A stretch of 64,000 nucleotides of DNA, taken from Flavobacteriaceae bacterium. Lineage in GTDB: Bacteria > Bacteroidota > Bacteroidia > Flavobacteriales > Flavobacteriaceae. A program made the position numbers and the translations under genes. Within the stretch, counting starts at the first letter, position 1, and each line of letters begins with the position of its first letter. The DNA lies in assembly GCA_002694465.1 (NCBI GenBank), contig NZMG01000003.1:263860-327859 (forward strand), in the 5' to 3' direction. The notes below the pieces were generated by a model. It was given only the letters and a program-made list of their open reading frames with translations, was not told the DNA's origin and did no database searches. Positions 1-8,260 of this stretch are shown in pieces.

Positions 1-2007
1 AAGTCTTAACCGCTTTGTAACAGGAATATCTTCCCGCTTTAATTGCAGCCGAACATATCCAGTATGATCCAGCGATAAATTTGCTGCGATAAAAAAGGGT
101 AGCGTATATTCAATCCCAACATGGGCGACCCCACGATTATTCTTCGTATTGTTTTGTCCAAATATATTATTTTCCGTTTCTATTTGGTCTCTATACCGCC
201 AATCCCAGCCTGTATATAAAAACACGAATTGGTTTTTATCCAAATAACGTCCAAAATGACTTTCTGTTTCATAACCCTTTTCATCATTTAACCCTAAACG
301 CCATTCGACATCCAACTTCCACCGCGTATTCATATACCTTACCTCCCCATCACTACCGTTAGATTCTAAGCTAATTTCCGATCCAAAATAGAAGCGTCTA
401 TCATCATTATATACTTTTCTTAATGCTTTTTTTGGGTTAGGCAATTGCGCATTGGGTGGAGAGTTTTCGTAGGTGAAAATTCGACCCATACCAGACATCA
501 TATGATAAAGAATATGACAATGAAAATACCAATCCCCATACTCTTCGGAAGCATTGAACTCAATAGTGTCTGTTTCCATTGGCATAATGTCTATTACATT
601 TTTAAGTGGCGCATATTCCCCTTGCCCATTAATTACTCTAAAAAAATGCCCATGTAAATGCATGGGATGGCGCATCATAGAATTGTTGGTAATTACAATG
701 CGAATGTTTTCTCCAGCTTTAATTTTAATTTTATCACTTTCAGAAATGGTTTTGTTATTTAAAGTCCATACGTATCGATTCATATTTCCTGTTAATTCAA
801 AATTAAGGGTGCGGAAAGGGACATCTGGCAAGGTGGTTTTAACGGGGGATTTCAACATGGCATAGTTTAACGTAACAGGTACTTCTGTACTTCCAGAGTC
901 AACTATTTCTGGATACATTACCATATTCATATCCATTTGCTGTAAGCTCATATTCATCCCCATATCGTTCATATTCCCTCCTAATGTCATCATATCATTC
1001 ATCATTTTCATCCCTTCAAAATATTTTAAGCGAGGTAATGGATCTTGGGCTATTTTCTCACCACTTCCTAACCAAATTGAGGTATTTCCTGTCCTATCTT
1101 CAGCGGTCGCCATAAATTGATAGGATGCATTTTCTTCAGGTATGGTGACTAGAACATCATAGATTTCAGAAACACCAATTATAAGTCGATCTACTTGTAC
1201 AGGTTCTACCTCAATTCCGTCTGTTGCAACAACCGTAATTTTTCCTCCAGAATAATTTAACCAAAAGTAGGTTGATGCGCTTCCGTTAATAACTCTCAAT
1301 CTTACGGTATCACCAGCTTTATACTTCGCCTGTTGTTCCTTAAGGCCATTAATCAGGAAATGTTCATAAAACACATCACTAACATCCATGGCATGCATTC
1401 TTTTCCATTCATTGGTGACTTTTGTTTTAAAATATCCTTCTTTAATAGCCTCAGAGTAGCTTTGAACCGCATTTTTTTTAATCATATACCAATCTGTGGC
1501 ATTATGTAAAGAGCGTTCAATTTGATGAGGATTTTCATCACTCCAATCACTTAAAAGAATCACTTCTTCATTTTTCGGCTTTTCATCAGGTTTATAAATT
1601 ACAATTGCTCCATACATTCCAATTTGTTCCTGTAACATAGTATGGGAATGGTACCAATAGGTTCCACTTTGTTTTATTGGAAATGTATACACATGAGTCG
1701 AATGAGGTTTAATAGGAGCCGTTGTTAAATAAGGTACGCCATCTTGCTCGTTTGGAAGTAATAAACCATGCCAATGTATGGATGTTTCGTGATGCATCTT
1801 ATTATGAACATGAATTACGGCAGTATCCCCTTCGGTGAAATATAAAGTTGGTGCAGGTAACTTTCCATTAATTGCAATTGCTTTTTTATCTTTTCCAGTA
1901 TAATTTACAATCGTATCGGTAACATACAGATCATATTTTACCGTTTTTTGAGCATTACAAAGAATACTGAAAACAAGAAAAAAGATAAAAAAAGGTAAAA
2001 GTTTCAT
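1..2007 (-). CDS. Multicopper oxidase with CopB-like C-terminal region (partial, left edge)
   Basis: Secreted CopA/PcoA-type multicopper oxidase, a family that oxidises Cu(I) to less toxic Cu(II) in the periplasm. The gene leaves the window on the left, so 669 codons are visible and the C-terminus is missing. A signal peptide (about residues 1-19, ending CNAQ) precedes the cupredoxin domains. HWHG near residue 80 and HSH near 120 are the first copper motifs; HPMHLHGHF near 447 and HCHILYHM near 495 the last. A Met-rich stretch (about 332-363) is typical of copper-handling members. From about residue 530 the sequence is no longer cupredoxin and reads like CopB/PcoB outer-membrane protein, so this appears to be a CopA-CopB fusion. 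It is the last gene of the copper operon, five bases after the DUF3347 gene. The oxidase call is firm; the fusion call rests on pattern recognition. Confidence 0.9.
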   Translation of the reverse strand, partial: MKLLPFFIFFLVFSILCNAQKTVKYDLYVTDTIVNYTGKDKKAIAINGKLPAPTLYFTEGDTAVIHVHNKMHHETSIHWHGLLLPNEQDGVPYLTTAPIKPHSTHVYTFPIKQSGTYWYHSHTMLQEQIGMYGAIVIYKPDEKPKNEEVILLSDWSDENPHQIERSLHNATDWYMIKKNAVQSYSEAIKEGYFKTKVTNEWKRMHAMDVSDVFYEHFLINGLKEQQAKYKAGDTVRLRVINGSASTYFWLNYSGGKITVVATDGIEVEPVQVDRLIIGVSEIYDVLVTIPEENASYQFMATAEDRTGNTSIWLGSGEKIAQDPLPRLKYFEGMKMMNDMMTLGGNMNDMGMNMSLQQMDMNMVMYPEIVDSGSTEVPVTLNYAMLKSPVKTTLPDVPFRTLNFELTGNMNRYVWTLNNKTISESDKIKIKAGENIRIVITNNSMMRHPMHLHGHFFRVINGQGEYAPLKNVIDIMPMETDTIEFNASEEYGDWYFHCHILYHMMSGMGRIFTYENSPPNAQLPNPKKALRKVYNDDRRFYFGSEISLESNGSDGEVRYMNTRWKLDVEWRLGLNDEKGYETESHFGRYLDKNQFVFLYTGWDWRYRDQIETENNIFGQNNTKNNRGVAHVGIEYTLPFFIAANLSLDHTGYVRLQLKREDIPVTKRLRL

Positions 2008-2012
2008 GACTT

Positions 2013-2459
2013 CTAGTTTTTAATTTCAGATACACTTCCGCAGCTTAACATTTTTGATCCATAATAAGGATTTTTTATGGTGGCCTCCTTACTGATCCAA
2101 TGGGCTTTTTTCATTGGACAATATTGGTAATAAAAAGTATCGTTAAGGATTTCACTATTTTTTATAATAGACCAAGTTTCGGAGGATATAATAGAAAATA
2201 ACTCTCGCTTTTTATCTATATCCTTAGCTTTAATAATACTTTTCAAAGTTTCAACTATAACTTCTTGGTTATTATGTTTCCCTATACTCTCTATAATTTC
2301 GATAAAATCCAAGCTAGTCGCATTAATTTGATTGATATCACTTTTTACAAAGGCATCTTTTAAACTAATATATATGTCAAACATATTTTGATTACCATTC
2401 TGAGCAGAACCAATTACCACCGCTGAAAGTAGACTTAAAATAACTATCATTCTTTTCAT
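2013..2459 (-). CDS. DUF3347-type secreted protein
   Basis: Secreted 148-residue protein with a signal peptide (residues 1-19, ending GSAQ). It has the DUF3347 layout: a helical region followed by a C-terminal signature with YYQYCPM, W.S.E, NPYYG and ML.CG. The Cys, Met and His residues of that signature suggest metal binding. DUF3347 domains often occur beside, or fused to, CusB-like copper and silver efflux proteins. Here the gene lies between the small HMA protein and the multicopper oxidase, with gaps of about 10 and 5 bases, so co-transcription is likely. A periplasmic copper-binding role is inferred from sequence and context; no enzymatic activity is suggested. Confidence 0.82.
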   Translation of the reverse strand: MKRMIVILSLLSAVVIGSAQNGNQNMFDIYISLKDAFVKSDINQINATSLDFIEIIESIGKHNNQEVIVETLKSIIKAKDIDKKRELFSIISSETWSIIKNSEILNDTFYYQYCPMKKAHWISKEATIKNPYYGSKMLSCGSVSEIKN

Positions 2460-2469
2460 AACATTTTAT

Positions 2470-2733
2470 TTAGCAATGTGAAGAATGCATTTTGGAATCG
2501 ATAGATGGGAAAGTATGTACAGAATTTGCAACAATGTCTGTAACATAATACCCCGCCTTTTCAATAGTGGAAATAACCTCCACAAAACCAATTTGGTCTG
2601 GGAGGGATACATGAGCAATTCCCGCTTGGGTATTAATTAATGTAGCACCGGAAATTGCACTTAGGGCCTTGTTCACTCTCATTTGACAATGTGAACTTTG
2701 CATGTTTGGAATTTGAATCATTAGCGTTTTCAT
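2470..2733 (-). CDS. Small HMA-fold protein with altered metal site
   Basis: Cytoplasmic 87-residue protein with the beta-alpha-beta-beta-alpha-beta pattern of heavy-metal-associated (HMA) copper chaperones. The usual M-x-C-x-x-C site reads MQSSHC, so the first Cys is Ser and a His precedes the remaining Cys. The protein ends in HSSHC, repeating the Ser-His-Cys pattern and giving a second possible ligand set. It sits between copA and the DUF3347 gene on the same strand, which suggests copper delivery or buffering. Either the altered site binds copper differently or the domain only mediates contacts with the ATPase. The start gives a complete first strand (MKTLMIQIPNM), and about 100 bases separate it from copA. 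Confidence 0.8.
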   Translation of the reverse strand: MKTLMIQIPNMQSSHCQMRVNKALSAISGATLINTQAGIAHVSLPDQIGFVEVISTIEKAGYYVTDIVANSVHTFPSIDSKMHSSHC

Positions 2734-2832
2734 TTTGTGATGTTTTATAATGTTACTTTACAAGGTAAATTTCCAATAAATTCACTAGTAATGGATTACA
2801 CAATTCTAAGTTTGATTTACAACATTTATCTT

Positions 2833-5250
2833 TTATTTTTTTAATTTAAGCAATAAACTGTTACCTACTACACTTACACTACTAAACGCCATCGCAGCTC
2901 CAGCAATCATGGGGTTAAGTAAAAATCCGTTGATGGGATATAAAATTCCTGCTGCAATAGGAATTCCTATAATGTTATAAATAAAGGCCCAAAAAAGGTT
3001 TTGTCGAATGGCGGCGACCGTTTGCTTTGATAATTTTATGGCCATTGGAATTTTATTTAAATCGGAAGAAATGATTGTCATTTTTGCAACATCCATTGCA
3101 ATGTCGCTTCCTTTGCCCATGGCAATACTCACATTTGCTTGAGCTAGCGCTGCACTATCGTTAATTCCATCCCCAACCATTGCCACAATTTTTCCCTTAT
3201 TTTGCAATTCTTTAATAAAAGCTGCCTTTTGTTCTGGCATCACCTCGGCTTTAAAATGCTTAATTCCTGTTTGGTTCGCAATTGCCTTGGCGGTTTCCTT
3301 ATTATCTCCTGTTAACATATACACTTCAATTCCCAATTGTTTGAGATGGCTAATTGCTTCCATTGAAGTTTCTTTAATTTTATCTGAAATGGCCAGTGTG
3401 GCTAATGCTTCTTTCGAATTAGAAAACCAGATTACAGTTTTGGATTCTTTGCTCCATTTGGCTGCTTTTTCTTGTAATTGCGCGGGGATTTTAATGAAAT
3501 TTTCATTTAAAAGTTTTTGATTACCTACATAATAGGTTTCAGTTTCAAAAATTGCTTTTGCCCCCCTTCCCGTAATGCTCTCAAAATCTAAAATGGAAAC
3601 CGTTGGGGCAGTATCCAAACTGTTTACGACTGCCTCGGCTAATGGGTGTTCAGATTGTTTTTCGATGCTCAACAGAATTTCTTTAAACTTATCATCACTA
3701 TGCATCCATACGATATTAGTCACCTCGGGTTTTCCTTCGGTAATAGTTCCCGTTTTATCCAAAACAATGGCATTGACATTTTTTGTTAGTTCTAAACTTT
3801 CAGCATCTTTAATTAAAATCCCTTTTTCGGCCCCCTTCCCAACACCTACCATAATGGCCGTGGGAGTTGCTAACCCTAGGGCACAAGGACACGCAATAAC
3901 CAACACCGTGACAAGGGCTAATAATCCTTGTGTAAATCCATCCTCACCACCAAATATCATCCACGAAGTAAATGCCAATAAGGCAATACCTATTACTATT
4001 GGCACAAAAATCCCAGCTATCTTATCTACTAATTTTTGAACCGGGGCCTTACTTCCTTGGGCATCTTGAACCATTCTTATGATTTGGGCTAAGAGCGTTT
4101 CGGCACCTACCTTTTCTGCTCGAAATTGAAAACTTCCTTTTTGATTTATTGTTCCTGCAAAAACTTTATCGTTTTGTCCTTTTAAAACTGGAATTGGTTC
4201 TCCATTTAACATACTTTCGTCAACATATGAACTACCATTCAAAATAATACCATCCACGGCTATTTTTTCTCCAGGTTTTACTAAGATGACATCTTCTTTG
4301 TTTACCTTATCGATGGCCGTTTCAACATGGTCGCCATCCTTATTAATTACAATTACCGATTTAGGTTGTAACCCCATTAATTTTTTGATTGCCGAGGATG
4401 TATTCCCTTTTGCTTTTTCTTCTAAAAGTTTCCCTAATAAAATAAAGGCAATTACAACCGCAGCTGTTTCAAAATACACATGTGCGTGGACACCTTTGGT
4501 ATGCCAATATTCGGCAAATAGTGTGTTAAATACACTAAAAACATAAGCTACACCAGTACTCAATGCGACCAGAGTATCCATGTTGGTAGATTTATGCTTT
4601 GCTTGTTTATAGGCATTGATGAAAAAGTCTTTCCCAAACCATAAAATTACTGGGGAAGATAAGACCCACATCAAAAAATTTGCGTAAGGCATGTCCATAA
4701 AAAACATCCCTATAACCACTACTGGAATTGAAAAAAGAATAGCATAAATCGTACGCCATTGTAATTTTTTAAATTTCTTTTCTTGAAGTTCTTCCAAGGT
4801 GTTGGTTTCATTATCATCCTGATTAATCAATAAATCATAGCCAATGGATTGGACAGCTGTTTTTAAATCAATTGGTGAAATAGTATTAGGAAGATATTCT
4901 ACCGAAACCGTATTTGTTGCAAAATTCACCGAAGCTTTAACCATCCCCTCTAAAAAACTTAAAATACTTTCAACACTAACCGCACAGGCTGCACAAGTCA
5001 TGTCTAATACTGGAAAGGACTTTTTAATTGTGGGTACCCCATATCCCAATTCGCGTATTGTTTTAACCGCTTCTGGAATGGTAGTAGTTAATTTGGAAGA
5101 TTCAATAACCACCCTTTTGTTATTGATTTCCACGGTATGTGATTTAATTTGAGGAATTTGTTTTAAACCTTTACCCACTATAAGTGCACAATGCTCACTA
5201 TCAACCCCCTCAATGGGAATATAGATGGGTTTTGTCGCTAAAGTTGTCAT
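2833..5250 (-). CDS. copA: Copper-exporting P1B-type ATPase
   Basis: Inner-membrane Cu(I) export ATPase of 805 residues. The first HMA domain (about 8-72) is degenerate, with VDSEHC at 16-21 where a CxxC site is expected. The second (about 78-140) has the normal MTCAAC at 84-89. The actuator loop reads LNGE at 348-351, a variant of TGE. The transport motif CPC is at 454-456, the phosphorylation motif DKTGT at 498-502, HP at 535-536 and GDGIND at 693-698. YN at 758-759 and MxxSS at 787-791 complete the Cu(I) signature of the P1B-1 group. The AraC/HMA regulator lies 83 bases upstream on the same strand and further copper genes follow, so this is the core of the operon. Regulation by that neighbour is inferred. 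Confidence 0.96.
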   Translation of the reverse strand: MTTLATKPIYIPIEGVDSEHCALIVGKGLKQIPQIKSHTVEINNKRVVIESSKLTTTIPEAVKTIRELGYGVPTIKKSFPVLDMTCAACAVSVESILSFLEGMVKASVNFATNTVSVEYLPNTISPIDLKTAVQSIGYDLLINQDDNETNTLEELQEKKFKKLQWRTIYAILFSIPVVVIGMFFMDMPYANFLMWVLSSPVILWFGKDFFINAYKQAKHKSTNMDTLVALSTGVAYVFSVFNTLFAEYWHTKGVHAHVYFETAAVVIAFILLGKLLEEKAKGNTSSAIKKLMGLQPKSVIVINKDGDHVETAIDKVNKEDVILVKPGEKIAVDGIILNGSSYVDESMLNGEPIPVLKGQNDKVFAGTINQKGSFQFRAEKVGAETLLAQIIRMVQDAQGSKAPVQKLVDKIAGIFVPIVIGIALLAFTSWMIFGGEDGFTQGLLALVTVLVIACPCALGLATPTAIMVGVGKGAEKGILIKDAESLELTKNVNAIVLDKTGTITEGKPEVTNIVWMHSDDKFKEILLSIEKQSEHPLAEAVVNSLDTAPTVSILDFESITGRGAKAIFETETYYVGNQKLLNENFIKIPAQLQEKAAKWSKESKTVIWFSNSKEALATLAISDKIKETSMEAISHLKQLGIEVYMLTGDNKETAKAIANQTGIKHFKAEVMPEQKAAFIKELQNKGKIVAMVGDGINDSAALAQANVSIAMGKGSDIAMDVAKMTIISSDLNKIPMAIKLSKQTVAAIRQNLFWAFIYNIIGIPIAAGILYPINGFLLNPMIAGAAMAFSSVSVVGNSLLLKLKK

Positions 5251-5255
5251 TTTTG

Positions 5256-5297
5256 TATCCTTTAATATTACAATACAAAATTGACACCTTTAGGATA
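5256..5297. promoter_or_regulatory. Possible regulator-binding repeats upstream of copA
   Basis: The gap between the AraC-type gene and copA holds TATCCT at one end and AGGATA at the other (inverted), and a direct repeat CCTTTA at 5259-5264 and 5287-5292. AraC proteins bind paired sites, so this is a plausible target for the neighbouring regulator. The repeats are short and could be chance in AT-rich DNA. Confidence 0.3.
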
Positions 5298-5333
5298 GAA
5301 TATGTTATACCTTTTTGGGAAAGATTTGCAAGA

Positions 5334-5894
5334 TTACACTTGATCCAACGATTTTCTTTTAATGGATTTTATTCCTTTGAAATAACTAGGTGTAAGTCCA
5401 GTTACTTTTTTGAACTGATTACTTAAATGTGCAACACTAGAATAGTTAAGTTGATAAGCAATTTCACTAAGTGTTAATTCATTATAAACCAATAGTTCCT
5501 TTACTCGTTCAATTTTTTGAGCAATAAAGTACTTTTCAATGGTCGTTCCAGTTACTTCCGAGAATAGATTGGTTATATAATTATAATCGTGATTAATATG
5601 TTGTGTTAAGTAGGTAGATAGATTCGTTTTAATATCATTGTTTTGTTGATGAACTAATTCCACAATGAGTGTTTTTATTCTTTCAATTAATTTGCTCCTT
5701 TTATCATCTATAATAGAAAAACCAAAAGATTGTAGTGCATTTGAAATTTCATTTTTTTCATCTGAAGAAAGGTCATTAATTAATTTTACCTCCCCCAACT
5801 TAATATAGGTGGGTTTATGACCAAGTCTCTCAAATTCGGACCTGACAACCATTATGCACCGATTGCAAACCATATTTCTAATATGTAATTTCAA
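5334..5894 (-). CDS. AraC-family regulator with N-terminal HMA-like domain
   Basis: Transcription regulator of 186 residues. Residues 1-65 resemble an HMA domain: MVCNRC at 8-13 gives a CxxC site with hydrophobic strands around it. Residues about 85-180 form an AraC DNA-binding domain with two helix-turn-helix units (LTLSEIAYQLNYSSVAHLSNQFKKVTG is the core, described here as the segment around residues 138-165). It therefore lacks a sugar-binding domain and may sense Cu(I) or another thiophilic metal directly. It precedes copA on the same strand, consistent with control of the copper operon. The start must be TTG: an ATG at residue 8 would delete the first strand, and the upstream ATG in view is in another frame and soon stops. 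The metal-sensor role is inferred from domain content and position. Confidence 0.85.
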   Translation of the reverse strand: MKLHIRNMVCNRCIMVVRSEFERLGHKPTYIKLGEVKLINDLSSDEKNEISNALQSFGFSIIDDKRSKLIERIKTLIVELVHQQNNDIKTNLSTYLTQHINHDYNYITNLFSEVTGTTIEKYFIAQKIERVKELLVYNELTLSEIAYQLNYSSVAHLSNQFKKVTGLTPSYFKGIKSIKRKSLDQV

Positions 5895-5997
5895 AACAAA
5901 ATGCTAAACATTAAAACGATTCTCGACATTATCAGTCAAACTGACTTTAATTATATTATCTAAGTTAATGATTTTTATAATAGTTTCATGTTTTGAA

Positions 5998-6705
5998 CTA
6001 TACATTTTTATTGTTATCAAATATAGCCACCGCCCGAACAGGAGAACCCGTGCCGCCCTTTATTTTTAAAGGAAAACCGATAAATCTAAAACGTCCTCTG
6101 CCAATTAATAAATGTAGATTAATCAAATTTTCATAATGAGTAAATCCAAGTTCGCCACAAACCTGATGAACACCCTTATTTGTTACTTTGGGTACCCCAG
6201 GAGACATCGTTTCTACCCCAAAAGCGGCAATCTTTTTAGATCCCAACCAACGAGTTGCTTCTACGGTTAGACCAGGTCCATTGTTCCAATTATGCGTTCC
6301 GAAGTGCTTTCTGTAATGGTCTGTATACAATAATACAGTATCTCCTTTTTTAATTTTTAAATTATATTCCTCACAAGCCTCCTTGATATCATCAATAGTT
6401 ATTAACTCTTTTAATTCTTTGGTAGAAAAATTTAAACAAATTCCTTCAGTATAAAACATAGAGAGTGGCATAGTGTCAATGGATTGTCCTTTATTCTCAA
6501 TGGACATATGGTTCAAGGCGTCCACATGGGTACCGGTATGTTCTCCCAATTCAAGTTTATAAACACTTGGCGTTGTGGAATTGCTATTTTTGATATCATT
6601 CCATTCTTCATGAGTCGCATGCAAGGTCATTCTAACTTCTGGAAGTCCATTAAACACTGGCATTCCCGAATAAATTTCTTGGCTTAAGTCAATTATTTGT
6701 ATCAT
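5998..6705 (-). CDS. Cyclase-family metal hydrolase (kynurenine formamidase-like)
   Basis: Probable cytoplasmic hydrolase of 235 residues in the cyclase/arylformamidase family (PF04199 type). The family's metal motif HTGTHVDA is present near residues 56-63, and the start DLSQEIYSGMPVF fits the family's D-L-S-x-x-I-x-x-G-M-P pattern. Members hydrolyse N-formylkynurenine, isatin or related amides, often with Zn or Mn. No kynurenine-pathway genes are visible nearby, so the substrate cannot be assigned. The gene follows the lipoprotein gene by about 25 bases on the same strand and may share its transcript. It is separated from the copper regulator by about 100 bases that show nothing distinctive. 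Confidence 0.82.
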   Translation of the reverse strand: MIQIIDLSQEIYSGMPVFNGLPEVRMTLHATHEEWNDIKNSNSTTPSVYKLELGEHTGTHVDALNHMSIENKGQSIDTMPLSMFYTEGICLNFSTKELKELITIDDIKEACEEYNLKIKKGDTVLLYTDHYRKHFGTHNWNNGPGLTVEATRWLGSKKIAAFGVETMSPGVPKVTNKGVHQVCGELGFTHYENLINLHLLIGRGRFRFIGFPLKIKGGTGSPVRAVAIFDNNKNV

Positions 6706-6730
6706 AGTATAAATATATCAAAGTCTTAAA

Positions 6731-7762
6731 CTAATTAAGGGTATTACTTAGTAATTGAATGATACTCTTGGATTCTTTTCCAAACATTTCGGCATCAAGT
6801 TCTGGATTAATAATGCTGCAATAAATTAGAAATAAAGCAAAGCCTTCATCCTGGGACCACCAAGATTTGTCGCGTCGCACCCCTTTAATAGCGGTTTTTT
6901 TATCAATATTTGCCCCTTTGGGATGGGATAGCCAAGCAAGGGAAATGTATTGACCAATTCCTTCCATAGTTAAAAAGAAATCATCCAAGTCTTTATACAG
7001 CATATAATCCTCTACAAAGTATTTTTGCTGCCTCTGATTGTATAGGTCTAATCCTTCTCGCGTCAGAAGGATTAAATCTTCTTGAGTTTCAGCCGCTAGG
7101 GCAGAATAGAATGTTTCAATTTCTCTTTGAATGGCAATAGCATATGATGAATCCTTCTCAAAAATTTTTTGGATTATGTCATCATTTAGGTTGTTCAATT
7201 TATTTATCCTTTCTAAATTATCCAGCTTGGTCCCAAAATTTTGCATTTGTTGCGTATGTGCAAATTCATGGAGGAAAATGCTAGTATAAAGATTATCGTC
7301 TCCGAGTTCGACGCTTTTTATATTGTTACTTTTCCAAATTTCGGGCATACTCATTACAAAAAAGGGGTTATTAGAATTTTCTTGTTCAAATGAACCTGCA
7401 AATGACATTAAGCCTAAAGGGATTCTTTCACCTGTTGGAAGTAATATGGTGTCGTTATGTTTCTCTGTTAACCAACGTAAGTCTTTTTTGAAAAATTTGG
7501 GCCCATAAATATCTATTCCGTCTTTGACAACAAACTTAGAATTTGAATAAACGTTTTCATCATCAAAAAAAACCATCACAGGAGGTTCATGCAATTCTAA
7601 ATTTAAAACCTCCTGGTTTACTAGTTCCCATGCATCAAACCATTTTTGAATATCTAAAAGTTTGATGGATTGATCAATCGCCTGCTTAGCTTGCTTTTTA
7701 TCCTTTTCGCCACAGGAAATTAGTCCTAGAGTGAAGATTAAAATTAAGAAGATGTTCCTCAT
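6731..7762 (-). CDS. Lipoprotein with HExxH zinc-peptidase motif
   Basis: Exported lipoprotein of 343 residues: the signal peptide ends in a lipobox LGLISC with Cys17. HEFAH at 165-169 is a complete HExxH zinc-binding motif. A Glu-rich helix about 50-60 residues later (REIETFYSALAAE) could give the third ligand, as in gluzincins, but this is a guess. I do not recognise the family, and no substrate can be named. A strictly catalytic HExxH lipoprotein on the outer membrane or periplasmic face is possible; so is a structural zinc site. The cyclase-family gene follows closely on the same strand. An initiator tRNA gene with its own terminator lies upstream. Confidence 0.75.
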   Translation of the reverse strand: MRNIFLILIFTLGLISCGEKDKKQAKQAIDQSIKLLDIQKWFDAWELVNQEVLNLELHEPPVMVFFDDENVYSNSKFVVKDGIDIYGPKFFKKDLRWLTEKHNDTILLPTGERIPLGLMSFAGSFEQENSNNPFFVMSMPEIWKSNNIKSVELGDDNLYTSIFLHEFAHTQQMQNFGTKLDNLERINKLNNLNDDIIQKIFEKDSSYAIAIQREIETFYSALAAETQEDLILLTREGLDLYNQRQQKYFVEDYMLYKDLDDFFLTMEGIGQYISLAWLSHPKGANIDKKTAIKGVRRDKSWWSQDEGFALFLIYCSIINPELDAEMFGKESKSIIQLLSNTLN

Positions 7763-7911
7763 AATATTTCTAATATTTGAACCTAATTAAACCTTACTTT
7801 GTGTGATTAAAATAACCCATATTAATAACATTGTAATATCAAAGATGGATAAAAAGAAAAATAACGTGTTACATTATTGTTGGGAATAGTTTCATAATTT
7901 CATAAAATGTA

Positions 7912-7948
7912 AAAAATAAAAAGCCTCTTGATTTCTCAAGAGGCTTTT
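7912..7948 (-). terminator. Terminator of the initiator tRNA gene
   Basis: An 11-bp perfect stem (AAGCCTCTTGA with its complement) and a 4-base loop begin only a few bases after the tRNA 3' end. Read on the minus strand it is followed by a T-rich run. The flanking A and T runs make it potentially active in both directions. Confidence 0.85.
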
Positions 7949-7952
7949 TTAG

Positions 7953-8025
<73 letters not shown>

Positions 8026-8035
8026 ATATGGACGG

Positions 8036-8066
8036 CAAAGATACAACGAAAATTATACTCCGCAAA
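8036..8066 (-). promoter_or_regulatory. Promoter of the initiator tRNA
   Basis: TTTG at 8063-8066, a spacer of exactly 19 bases and TATCTTTG at 8036-8043 give a near-perfect Bacteroidota promoter (TTTG, about 19 bases, TAnnTTTG) directed at the tRNA, whose first base is about 10 bases downstream. Confidence 0.8.
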
Positions 8067-8080
8067 AGTTTATTTTAAAA

Positions 8081-8260
8081 TTATTGTTCTATACTATTAG
8101 TATCAAAATGGATTAAGGCGCCATCTTCAAAAGCTACTGTCACTTCAATAGGATGACAACATATTTCGCAATCCTCCACATAAGATTGTGAAACGCTTGG
8201 ATCTAACAACATAGATATTTCCTCCCAACAATAAGGACATTGGAAAAAATGTTCTTCCAT
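8081..8260 (-). CDS. CPXCG-motif cysteine-rich protein
   Basis: Small protein of 59 residues with two cysteine pairs, CPYC at residues 8-11 and CEICC at 31-35, followed by a short strand-rich tail. It matches the CPXCG zinc-ribbon-like family, whose function is unknown. Its ATG overlaps the stop codon of the TolC gene by one base (TAATG), so it is almost certainly translated from the efflux operon. Zinc binding by the two cysteine pairs is inferred from spacing. A regulatory or metal-sensing link with efflux is possible but not shown. Confidence 0.85.
   Translation of the reverse strand: MEEHFFQCPYCWEEISMLLDPSVSQSYVEDCEICCHPIEVTVAFEDGALIHFDTNSIEQ

Noticed and set aside
445..865. Plus-strand open frames opposite the multicopper oxidase
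   Set aside because: The minus strand encodes complete copper motifs throughout, so these are shadows.
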